Of a stretch of 14,527 nt of DNA, positions 6,749 through 12,943 are shown piece after piece. This DNA comes from Fibrobacter sp. UBA4309 (GTDB lineage Bacteria; Fibrobacterota; Fibrobacteria; Fibrobacterales; Fibrobacteraceae): contig NZ_DGUN01000032.1 of assembly GCF_002395745.1 (NCBI RefSeq), forward strand, positions 1 to 14,527, given 5' to 3'. Under the pieces are notes generated by a model. That model saw only the letters and a list, made by a program, of their open reading frames with translations, made no database searches and was not told the origin of the DNA. The stretch's first letter is position 1. Each line of letters opens with the position of its first letter. Position numbers and translations under genes: made by a program.

Positions 6749-7960
6749 GTGACGAAGCAATCTCTAGCAGCATTGTTATTGGCGGCGACGACCGCTGTTG
6801 CCCAAGAAAGTCCGTTTCAATTCAACGGGTTCGTGGATACGTATCATGCGGTGCAGACAAAGCATCCGCACGACTTCACGACGTCGCGGACGCGCTTGCG
6901 TGCAGAACTCCGCGTGGATTACGAGAACGCCTACTTGTTCACCAGCCTGAACGGCGTGCACAACAGCATTCTCGAAGACCGCACCGGCGTGCAGTTGCAA
7001 GAGGCGTATTTCAACTACCAGAACGACTTTCTTGAAATTCGCGCGGGCCGCCAGATTGTGGTATGGGGCGTTGCCGACGGGCTTCGCGTTACCGACTTGA
7101 TTTCGCCTGTTGATTACACCGAATTCATGTCGAGCGACTACGACGACATGCGCATGGCTGTCGACGGTTTCCGTATCAAGTACCCCGGCGAGCGCGTGAA
7201 CGCCGAAATCGTTTACGTGCCCGTGCCGCGATACTTCCAAATGCCCATGCAAGAAGAAAACCCCTGGCGTCCTGAATTGCCCGAAAAAGCGAGCATCGAT
7301 TTTCCGGATGGTCCCGATGCCAAATTCAAGAACGGAGATTTCGGAACGCGAGTTTCGTTCTTTCTCTCGAATCTGGATTTCTCCATTTCGGCACTCCATA
7401 CACATAACCAGTCGCCCGTTACGGTCGCAGGCTACGACCCCGTCAAGGATTCCATTGTCATCCACGGCATTCACAAAACCATGACCATGATCGGTGGCGA
7501 CATGTCGATGCCACTCGGGGAGTTCGTGCTGCGAGCTGAAATCGCAGAATACTTCGGTGAAGCGCTCGGTTATGCAAGCAATCTCGATTACGCCCGCAAG
7601 AATACCTTCAATGCGCTTGGTGGAATCGACTGGTACGCCGGCGACAACTGGACTTTCATGGTGCAGTATTTGCACAAGTACATCGCCGACTATTCGCATA
7701 ACTTGGCTGCCGAAAAGAACAGTTCCGAAATGACGTTCCGCATTTCGAAGGAACTGCTGAACAACACGCTCAAGCTCTCGCTCTACGGAATGTTCGATAT
7801 AGACAACCTTGCCTATTACGCGCGCGTTTCGGGCGATTACTCAGTTACTGACCAAGTGATGCTCTCGCTCGGTTACGACCACTTTGGCGGCAAACGCGGG
7901 CAACTCGCAGGCTACGACAAGAACCGCGAAATCTGGGCGAAAGCGAAGTATTACTTCTAA
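6749..7960 (+). CDS. Outer-membrane beta-barrel protein (DUF1302-like)
   Basis: A 403-aa protein starting at GTG with a good ribosome binding site. Residues 1-18 are a signal peptide (cleavage AVA|QE). The mature chain alternates polar and hydrophobic residues in many short amphipathic strands and ends in KAKYYF; a terminal aromatic is the usual insertion signal for outer-membrane barrels. The segment GRQIVVWGVADGLRVTDLIS followed by PVDYTEF (100-126) resembles the GRQ-x-x-x-WG...NPxD signature of DUF1302-type proteins. These barrels occur beside RND transporters and LolA-like or DUF1329 proteins in other Gram-negatives. No plug domain or TonB box is visible, so it is not a classical TonB-dependent receptor. 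It follows the LolA-like gene after a 119-base gap with two REP-like hairpins and precedes tonB by 9 bases. It is probably the outer-membrane end of an envelope transport route. Family placement is moderate; the barrel call is strong. Confidence 0.82.
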   Translation: MTKQSLAALLLAATTAVAQESPFQFNGFVDTYHAVQTKHPHDFTTSRTRLRAELRVDYENAYLFTSLNGVHNSILEDRTGVQLQEAYFNYQNDFLEIRAGRQIVVWGVADGLRVTDLISPVDYTEFMSSDYDDMRMAVDGFRIKYPGERVNAEIVYVPVPRYFQMPMQEENPWRPELPEKASIDFPDGPDAKFKNGDFGTRVSFFLSNLDFSISALHTHNQSPVTVAGYDPVKDSIVIHGIHKTMTMIGGDMSMPLGEFVLRAEIAEYFGEALGYASNLDYARKNTFNALGGIDWYAGDNWTFMVQYLHKYIADYSHNLAAEKNSSEMTFRISKELLNNTLKLSLYGMFDIDNLAYYARVSGDYSVTDQVMLSLGYDHFGGKRGQLAGYDKNREIWAKAKYYF

Positions 7961-7969
7961 TAAGACCTG

Positions 7970-8686
7970 ATGAATTTTGAAATTGAACCGACATCGCGCC
8001 CGCGCAATCCCTATTCCGCATTCACGATGCGGCGCGTATTTTGCATTGGCATTGTCGTTGCCATTTTGCTGCACGTGGGCTTTTACGCCTGGGGATTCCT
8101 GAAGCGGACGCAGGTGGTTACCACCCGCGAAGATGCCGAGGTGATTCATGTGGAGCGCTTGTTGCTCCAACCACCTCCGCCCCCGCCCGAAGTCAAGAAA
8201 ATCGTGAAGAAAGTGGTCCGCGCGAAAATTATCCCGAACATTGTGCAAGATACGGTGCCGGAACCTGAACCGGAACCAGAGCCGGAACCGATTGTGGTTA
8301 CGGATGCCGAACCCGTCGTCGAAGCGCCTCCTGAACCTGTGGCACCGCCCCCACCGCCGCCACCTCCACCGAAACTCTCAAAGGATTCGCTGATGAAGGT
8401 GACAAAGGCCTACCTTATCGGGCTTTCCAAGGCATTCGAAAAGCAGAAGGACTACCCAGCGACAGCCCGTCGCTTAAAGCAAGAAGGCACCGTGCGTGTG
8501 CAGTTCACAGTCGCCAAAGACGGAAGCATCAGCGGAGCGACCGTCTCAAAACCGTGCCCCTATTCTTCTCTGAACGAAAGCGCGCTTGCCGCGGTGCAGG
8601 CCGTGCCAAAGTTCGACCCGATTCCAGCTGTACTTGGCAAGGACACATGGAAAATGGAGATTCCAATCAAGTATAACCTTCATTAA
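7970..8686 (+). CDS. tonB: TonB energy-transducing protein
   Basis: A 238-aa inner-membrane-anchored protein. The short cytoplasmic N-terminus is followed by one TM helix (about 23-44) that includes a histidine (H35), as in TonB's motor-contacting helix. Next come a proline-rich periplasmic spacer with six prolines (68-73), a PEPEPEPEPEP stretch (97-107) and nine prolines (126-134), and then a C-terminal TonB domain (about 158-238) starting YPATARRLKQEGTVRVQFTV. That domain contacts outer-membrane partners. The spacing of 9 bases to the barrel gene and 11 bases to exbB places it within the operon. The ribosome binding site is weak, so translation may depend on coupling with the upstream gene. 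TolA is an alternative, but the YP-x-x-A-x-x-x-x-x-x-G C-domain fits TonB. Which outer-membrane protein it serves is open. Confidence 0.93.
   Translation: MNFEIEPTSRPRNPYSAFTMRRVFCIGIVVAILLHVGFYAWGFLKRTQVVTTREDAEVIHVERLLLQPPPPPPEVKKIVKKVVRAKIIPNIVQDTVPEPEPEPEPEPIVVTDAEPVVEAPPEPVAPPPPPPPPPKLSKDSLMKVTKAYLIGLSKAFEKQKDYPATARRLKQEGTVRVQFTVAKDGSISGATVSKPCPYSSLNESALAAVQAVPKFDPIPAVLGKDTWKMEIPIKYNLH
8258..8290 (+). repeat. In-frame Glu-Pro codon repeat in tonB
   Basis: Alternating CCN and GAR codons encode PEPEPEPEPEP in the rigid TonB spacer. Polyproline blocks flank it at 8171-8188 and 8345-8371. Such low-complexity DNA can change length by slippage, altering the reach of TonB across the periplasm. 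Confidence 0.7.
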
Positions 8687-8697
8687 ACAGGAACACA

Positions 8698-9264
8698 ATG
8701 AACTACATCTTAGACTTTATCCAACAGGGCGGAATTATCGCCTACGTACTCGTGGCGATGAACTTCGTCGGTTATTCCATCATCGTATGGAAAATCATCT
8801 CGCTGATTCTTTTCAACAGAAGCATACGTAACCGCCTGCCATCCAAAATCCTGCATCGCGTAGTGACGCACAATACCGATCACCACATCATCATCGAAAG
8901 CATTCGCACCGAAATTGCGCTCGCCTTCTCGCCGTTACAGAAGGGTATGACTACGATTGAAAACATCGCGAGCATCTCTCCGCTGCTCGGCCTTTTGGGA
9001 ACCGTTTTCGGCATCTTCAACGCCTTCAGCGTCATCGCTGTTTCGGGTCTTTCTGATGCGGGTGCGTTCGCTACAGGCATCAAACTTGCTCTCATTACGA
9101 CGGTGATTGGCCTTGTGGTCGCCATTCCGCACGTCATTGCGTTCAACTACCTGAACGCCCGCATGGAATCCGAGCAGGACAATGTGGAAAACGACGTGCT
9201 TTTGCAGTTGGGTCGAATTCTCAAAGAAAAAGACCACATCCGTGCCGCAAACGAGGATGCATAA
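8698..9264 (+). CDS. exbB: ExbB/TolQ/MotA-family proton channel subunit
   Basis: A 188-aa inner-membrane protein that with ExbD forms the proton-driven motor acting on TonB. A first TM helix (about 13-39) is followed by a cytoplasmic stretch with the TTIENIASISPLLGLLGTVFG signature (85-105), which leads into the paired second and third helices (about 95-115 and 124-150). The C-terminus is a charged cytoplasmic tail. The length is shorter than E. coli ExbB (244 aa) and fits ExbB proteins without an N-terminal extension. The ribosome binding site CAGGAA precedes the ATG. The exbD ATG follows the stop with no gap. TolQ is an alternative, but the tonB and exbD neighbours favour ExbB. Confidence 0.94.
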   Translation: MNYILDFIQQGGIIAYVLVAMNFVGYSIIVWKIISLILFNRSIRNRLPSKILHRVVTHNTDHHIIIESIRTEIALAFSPLQKGMTTIENIASISPLLGLLGTVFGIFNAFSVIAVSGLSDAGAFATGIKLALITTVIGLVVAIPHVIAFNYLNARMESEQDNVENDVLLQLGRILKEKDHIRAANEDA

Positions 9265-9660
9265 ATGGCTAAGCGAACACGCCGAATCCGGCCCGACATG
9301 ACGCCGCTGATTGACTGCGTCTTCTTGCTGCTCGTGTTTTTCCTGGTGACGTCCGTCTTCAAGCAGGACGAATCGGTACTCAAGCTCATCTTGCCCGAGA
9401 CGCAGAGCGAAGTCAAGCGCGACACGCCCGAGGGCCTGTACATCGAACTTTCCGAAACGGAACTCGCCTTTAACGGACAGCGAGGCACGCCCGACGAACT
9501 CCGCGAAAAGGCAGCAACGGTGCAGAACAAGAAATCTCCTGTCGCCATCAAGATCGACAAGGGCACGACTTACGAGCGCATCGCCGTGATCCTCGATATT
9601 TTACAGGTGCAAAAGCTGTACAACATCCAGCTGATTAACGAGATGGAAGGCACAGAATAA
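9265..9660 (+). CDS. exbD: ExbD/TolR-family motor subunit
   Basis: A 131-aa single-pass protein. The basic cytoplasmic N-terminus RTRRIRPDMTPLIDCVFLLL carries Asp17 at the start of the TM helix (about 16-31); this is the equivalent of the essential proton-carrying aspartate of ExbD/TolR. The periplasmic domain (about 45-131) has the usual beta-strand pattern, including VAIKIDKGTTYERIAVILDI. The ATG immediately follows the exbB TAA, so expression is very likely coupled. It ends the six-gene run, 21 bases before the cysteine desulfurase gene, which has its own candidate promoter element. Confidence 0.95.
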   Translation: MAKRTRRIRPDMTPLIDCVFLLLVFFLVTSVFKQDESVLKLILPETQSEVKRDTPEGLYIELSETELAFNGQRGTPDELREKAATVQNKKSPVAIKIDKGTTYERIAVILDILQVQKLYNIQLINEMEGTE

Positions 9661-9665
9661 TTTTC

Positions 9666-9672
9666 TATCTTT
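9666..9672 (+). promoter_or_regulatory. Candidate TATCTTT promoter element before the cysteine desulfurase gene
   Basis: TATCTTT is the same heptamer as before the ZIP gene, here 9 bases before the ATG at 9682, with no visible Shine-Dalgarno sequence. It suggests that the sulfur-transfer genes have their own start rather than depending only on read-through from exbD. Motif match only. Confidence 0.3.
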
Positions 9673-9681
9673 ACTTTCGCT

Positions 9682-10803
9682 ATGCCCTACTTCGACTACA
9701 CGGCAAACACCCCGGCAAGCGAAGAAGCCTTGCAACGATTCTGCGAAGTTGAACGCAGGTTTATTGGCAACGCCAATTCGAATCACGAAGCAGGGCATGC
9801 GGCAAAAGCATTTCTCGCCCAGGTGACCGATTCCATCGCGAAACTTTTGAGCGTAAACCCCGACGAAATCATTTACACCTCGGGCGCCAGCGAAAGCAAC
9901 AACACCGCCATCCGCGGCATAGTCCAGGCCAAGCGCCATGTGGGCAAGCACATTATCACGAACCCGCTGGAACATTCCTCGGTAAGCGCCACGCTCACGG
10001 CCCTGCAAGAAGCGGGCTACGAAATCGAGATGGTAAAAATCGGTACCGACGGGAAAATCGACCTGGAAGACTTGAAGAGCCTGCTCCGCAAAGATACGGT
10101 ACTCGTGACGGTGAACGCAGTCGATAGCGAACTCGGGACAGTGCAGCCGCTGGAATCTATCAGCAAGATTGTCCGCGAATTTCCGAACTGCAGCCTTCAT
10201 GTGGATGCGACACAGACCATCGGGAAAACGCCTATAAACCTGAATTTGGCAGACACGGCAAGCATTGGCGCGCACAAGTTCTACGGGCTTTCGGGCAGCG
10301 GGCTTTTGTACAAGAAAAGCGGAATCGCCATGGAACCGCTCATTTACGGCGGAGCAAGCACCACCATTTACCGCAGCGGCACCCCGACACTCGCGTTGGA
10401 CGCATCCCTCGAAACGGCACTGTCGCTTGCCGTGGAGCATTTCGAAGAACGATTTGCCCGAGTCAAGGAGCTGCGAAAGATTTTGCAAGAAAAACTCTGC
10501 GGCTATCCGAAAGTCCGCATCAATTCGCCCGCAGACGCTGTTCCGCACATTTTGAACCTGAGTGTCGCGGGAGTCCGCGGGAACATTTTCCAGAAAGCTC
10601 TTTCGGACAAAGGAATTTACGTGTCGGTCAAGTCCGCCTGCAGCGTAGATGCGCTCCCCTCCCGCGCCGTTTTTGCCGTCAGCCGCGACCGCAAAAACGC
10701 CTTGAACTCCTGGCGCATAAGCCTTTCGCACCTCACCACCGAAAAAGAAATCGACGAATTCATGGCCACATTCGACAGCTGCTACAAGGAACTTTGCAAA
10801 TAA
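9682..10803 (+). CDS. Cysteine desulfurase (NifS/IscS-type, class V aminotransferase)
   Basis: A 373-aa cytoplasmic PLP enzyme that converts cysteine to alanine and passes sulfur on as a persulfide. Visible active-site features are GASESNN (68-74) for phosphate binding, the EH pair with His98 stacking on PLP, D175 and Q178 in HVDATQT, the PLP lysine K199 in GAHKFYG, RSGT (231-234) and the sulfur-accepting Cys320 in KSACS. Two details differ from standard IscS: the usual NNE-x-G motif reads DSELG (148-152), and the catalytic loop is SVKSACSVDALPSRAV. This suggests a divergent, perhaps specialised desulfurase rather than the housekeeping IscS; no iscU, iscR or sufBCD is adjacent. The next gene, a TtcA-like thiolation enzyme 20 bases downstream, is a likely sulfur recipient. 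Confidence 0.9.
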   Translation: MPYFDYTANTPASEEALQRFCEVERRFIGNANSNHEAGHAAKAFLAQVTDSIAKLLSVNPDEIIYTSGASESNNTAIRGIVQAKRHVGKHIITNPLEHSSVSATLTALQEAGYEIEMVKIGTDGKIDLEDLKSLLRKDTVLVTVNAVDSELGTVQPLESISKIVREFPNCSLHVDATQTIGKTPINLNLADTASIGAHKFYGLSGSGLLYKKSGIAMEPLIYGGASTTIYRSGTPTLALDASLETALSLAVEHFEERFARVKELRKILQEKLCGYPKVRINSPADAVPHILNLSVAGVRGNIFQKALSDKGIYVSVKSACSVDALPSRAVFAVSRDRKNALNSWRISLSHLTTEKEIDEFMATFDSCYKELCK

Positions 10804-10823
10804 ACGCAAAAAAGGTAATGAAA

Positions 10824-11684
10824 ATGGCAAGAGAACTTTCATTTGTCCAAAGCGTAGAACGGAGCATTTCGAAAACATACCGCGAAAGGCTCTGGACACC
10901 GTTCATTACCGCCATCAAGAACTACAAGCTCATCGAAGAAGGCGACAAAATCGCCGTCTGCATCTCTGGCGGCAAGGATTCCATGCTCATGGCGAAGCTC
11001 ATCCAGATGCTTCATCGCCACAGCGACGTGAAATTCGACGTAGAATACCTGGTGATGGACCCCGGTTACAACGAAATCAACCGCCAGAAAATCGAAAGCA
11101 ACGCGAAGCTCCTGGAAATTCCCATCACCGTTTTCGAGACGAACATTTTCGACGTGGCAAACAACACCGAACGTTCCCCCTGCTACGTTTGCGCCAAGAT
11201 GCGCCGCGGCCACCTCTACCACAAGGCAAAAGACCTAGGCTGCAACAAGATTGCGCTGGGTCACCACCTCTCCGACGTCATCGAGACCACCGTCATGGCG
11301 ATGTTCTACGGCTCGCAACTGCAGGGCATGATGCCCAAACTCCACAGCCTGAATTTCGGCGGCATGGAACTCATCCGCCCTATGTATTGCATCAACGAGC
11401 AAGACATTATCAACTGGAAAAATTACAACGGGCTGCAGTTTATCCAGTGCGCCTGCCGCTTTACCGAAAGTTGCACTGTCTGTGACAACGGCGGTGGCGG
11501 TAGCAAGCGGCAAGAAATCAAGATGCTCATCAAGCGCCTCAAGCGCGAAAATCCAAATATCGAAAAAAGCATCTTCAACAGCCTCCACTCCGTCTGCATC
11601 GAAACATTCCCCGGTTACAAGGCCGGCGGTGAACTGCATTCGTTCTTGGAAGACTACGAAAATCGCGAACCGCAGAAAGGGTAA
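10824..11684 (+). CDS. TtcA-like PP-loop ATPase, probable tRNA thiolation enzyme
   Basis: A 286-aa cytoplasmic protein of the TtcA/TilS N-type ATP pyrophosphatase family. The PP-loop SGGKDS (48-53) activates the substrate by adenylation. A CxxC pair (C120, C123 in SPCYVCAKMRRGHLY) and a later cysteine group (C209, C211, C217, C220 in CACRFTESCTVC) could bind a 4Fe-4S cluster and carry sulfur, as in TtcA, which makes 2-thiocytidine at position 32 of tRNAs. GHHLSDVIETTVM matches the conserved GHH-x-D-x-x-E-T segment. The cysteine-rich C-terminal group is richer than in E. coli TtcA, so another thiolation target is possible. The chosen ATG has AAAGG 8 bases upstream; an ATG at 10818 and a TTG at 10794 overlapping the previous gene are less likely. 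Its position after a cysteine desulfurase supports sulfur transfer. Confidence 0.85.
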   Translation: MARELSFVQSVERSISKTYRERLWTPFITAIKNYKLIEEGDKIAVCISGGKDSMLMAKLIQMLHRHSDVKFDVEYLVMDPGYNEINRQKIESNAKLLEIPITVFETNIFDVANNTERSPCYVCAKMRRGHLYHKAKDLGCNKIALGHHLSDVIETTVMAMFYGSQLQGMMPKLHSLNFGGMELIRPMYCINEQDIINWKNYNGLQFIQCACRFTESCTVCDNGGGGSKRQEIKMLIKRLKRENPNIEKSIFNSLHSVCIETFPGYKAGGELHSFLEDYENREPQKG

Positions 11685-11707
11685 TTTTTAACGGTTGTAG
11701 ATGTTAC

Positions 11708-12718
11708 CTACACCCTTCCCGCGAACTGGTTCGTAAACAGCAACAGTCCCGAAATAAAGATAATAGCACCACCTGCGAGAGTCGCGACGGTGTATATTTT
11801 TGTAGCGATACGGGTGTGGGCGCTCCCCTTGTCAATCCCCTTGCGGAAAGCGACGGCAGCAACACCGAAAGCTACGTTCGTAATCGTCATACCTATGCAA
11901 ATGACAAGCGCTCCCAAGAGCGAAAGCGCCACCATGGAATTCAGCAGGCAGAAGAGCACAATCAACGCCACAGCCGGGCAGGGCACGATTCCCGTAACAG
12001 CGGCAACTCCGATAATTTCACGCCAGCGGGCAACCGGCGGGAGCACCCTGTTTTGCAAGGCTCCGGCCGCACCGGCTGGTTCCACGACAGCCCCCTCCAC
12101 AGCATTAATCCGAGCGGCACATTCACTGTCCTTGTGTGACTTAATCACATCGCGAATTCCAAGCACCACCAGCAATACACCCGTAAGCATAATCAGCGCA
12201 TAGCTCGCCCGTTCAATGCCAATACGACCCGTTTCGAACGCGTTAAACACGGTCGCCTTGAAAATTGCATACAAGATAAGCAACAATAACACGGCACTCA
12301 TCGTGTGTGTCACGGTAATGCCAGCGCCAAGCGCAACGCCCTGCCGCCAACGGCCACGACGCGCAATAAAGTAACCGACCACAACCGACTTGCCATGTCC
12401 TGGACCAAGCGCATGCAACATGCCATATATAAGGCAAATGACAAGGAATTTCCAGATAGCGCTCCAGTCGCCGCTTTTCATTGCAGAAATTGCTGTCGTC
12501 AACTTTTCACGAAGATCCTTTTGCGTATCCGTGATAACAGTATAGAACGATTTAGATTCAGCAACCTCCGGCTTGGAAACGGCAAGTGCAGCTGGCGCAA
12601 CAGCCTCCGTAGCGAAAGCATTGGAAGTCCCACCAATATCGAAACGTTTTTTCTTGACATCGGCAAAAACAGCCGTTGCAATCAAGAGAATCAATACAAA
12701 AATAAGCGACTTTTTCAA
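11708..12718 (-). CDS. NicO-family nickel/cobalt transporter
   Basis: A 336-aa inner-membrane protein. A signal-like hydrophobic N-terminus (1-19, ending FA|D) is followed by a polar periplasmic stretch (about 20-85) and about six TM helices. The family marks are HALGPGHGKS (102-111), a histidine motif typical of NicO/RcnA proteins, then ITVTHTMSAVLL and GIVPCPAVALIVL in the second half. A polar loop (about 205-240) separates the halves. NicO proteins move Ni2+ or Co2+; direction (uptake or RcnA-like efflux) cannot be read from sequence. The start is taken at TTG 12718-12716, because AGAGG lies 6 bases upstream and the product then begins with MKKSLIFVLILLIATAVFA. A longer reading from an upstream ATG would run through AT-rich control DNA. 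It is divergent from glnN and converges on the TtcA-like gene, 23 bases apart. Confidence 0.86.
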   Translation of the reverse strand: MKKSLIFVLILLIATAVFADVKKKRFDIGGTSNAFATEAVAPAALAVSKPEVAESKSFYTVITDTQKDLREKLTTAISAMKSGDWSAIWKFLVICLIYGMLHALGPGHGKSVVVGYFIARRGRWRQGVALGAGITVTHTMSAVLLLLILYAIFKATVFNAFETGRIGIERASYALIMLTGVLLVVLGIRDVIKSHKDSECAARINAVEGAVVEPAGAAGALQNRVLPPVARWREIIGVAAVTGIVPCPAVALIVLFCLLNSMVALSLLGALVICIGMTITNVAFGVAAVAFRKGIDKGSAHTRIATKIYTVATLAGGAIIFISGLLLFTNQFAGRV

Positions 12719-12724
12719 AAGCAA

Positions 12725-12729
12725 CCTCT
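12725..12729 (-). promoter_or_regulatory. Ribosome binding site deciding a TTG start for the NicO gene
   Basis: On the minus strand AGAGG lies 6 bases before TTG at 12718. The in-frame codons farther upstream have no comparable site. A possible -10 element TATCTTG (12742 down to 12736) lies just ahead, similar to the TATCTTT elements elsewhere in the window. Confidence 0.55.
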
Positions 12730-12774
12730 TTGATACAAGATAAAAAAATAACGGGCGAATCAGGAAAAAATCTC

Positions 12775-12793
12775 TTTTACAACATTTGTAAAA
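12775..12793. promoter_or_regulatory. Perfect 19-bp palindrome, candidate activator site upstream of glnN
   Basis: TTTTACAA-CAT-TTGTAAAA has two perfect 8-base arms. Its centre is about 104 bases upstream of the GG of the glnN sigma-54 promoter, within the usual range for an enhancer-binding protein site. It is also about 66 bases upstream of the NicO start, so it could serve that gene instead. It does not match the E. coli NtrC consensus. Confidence 0.5.
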
Positions 12794-12820
12794 TTTTTTG
12801 CCAGTATACATTTTTTGAAA

Positions 12821-12838
12821 TACAACAATTTTTTGTAA
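12821..12838. promoter_or_regulatory. Second related dyad, TACAACA...TTGTAA
   Basis: TACAA and TTGTA are separated by 7 bases, and the site begins with the same TACAACA as the 19-bp palindrome (12778-12784), 43 bases away. Three copies of ATTTTTTG (12793, 12810 and 12828) recur at 17-18 base steps across the same stretch. The site may be a weaker second binding site for the same regulator. Confidence 0.35.
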
Positions 12839-12885
12839 CAAGACAAGAATTGCCCATTTTAATCAGAATTTCGCAATTATTGATG

Positions 12886-12903
12886 TTGGCACGCATTTTG
12901 CAT
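12886..12903 (+). promoter_or_regulatory. Sigma-54 (RpoN) promoter of glnN
   Basis: TTGGCACG-CATT-TTGCAT fits the sigma-54 consensus TGGCACG-N4-TTGCW with no mismatch in the core. The invariant GG (12888-12889) and GC (12900-12901) are separated by exactly 10 bases. Transcription should begin about 12 bases after the GC, near 12913, leaving a leader of about 30 bases that includes AGGAG (12930-12934) before the ATG at 12944. Sigma-54 promoters need an ATP-dependent activator, so glnN is probably switched on by nitrogen status. Confidence 0.88.
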
Positions 12904-12943
12904 ATGACAAAGCGGAAAAATTTCAAATTAGGAGATAATTGCC

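Noticed and set aside
10794..10823. TTG start at 10794 or ATG at 10818 for the TtcA-like gene
   Set aside because: The TTG lies inside the previous gene without a clear site, and the ATG at 10818 is too close to the AAAGG. The ATG at 10824 is spaced 8 bases from it. The ATG at 10818 remains possible and would change only two residues.
9601..10899. A 432-codon open frame on the minus strand opposite the cysteine desulfurase
   Set aside because: It lies opposite a gene with intact PLP-enzyme motifs and overlaps the ends of two other real genes. The product is Phe/Arg/Ala-rich without family features.
11693..11714. Imperfect hairpin between the convergent TtcA-like and NicO genes as a terminator
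   Set aside because: The stem TGTAG/CTACA is short, has a bulge when extended, and no U-tract follows on either strand at the right distance.
12719..12841. Longer NicO product starting at an ATG near 12841
   Set aside because: The extension runs through the AT-rich control region, including the 19-bp palindrome, and has no good ribosome binding site. The TTG at 12718 has AGAGG at proper spacing and gives a signal-like start.
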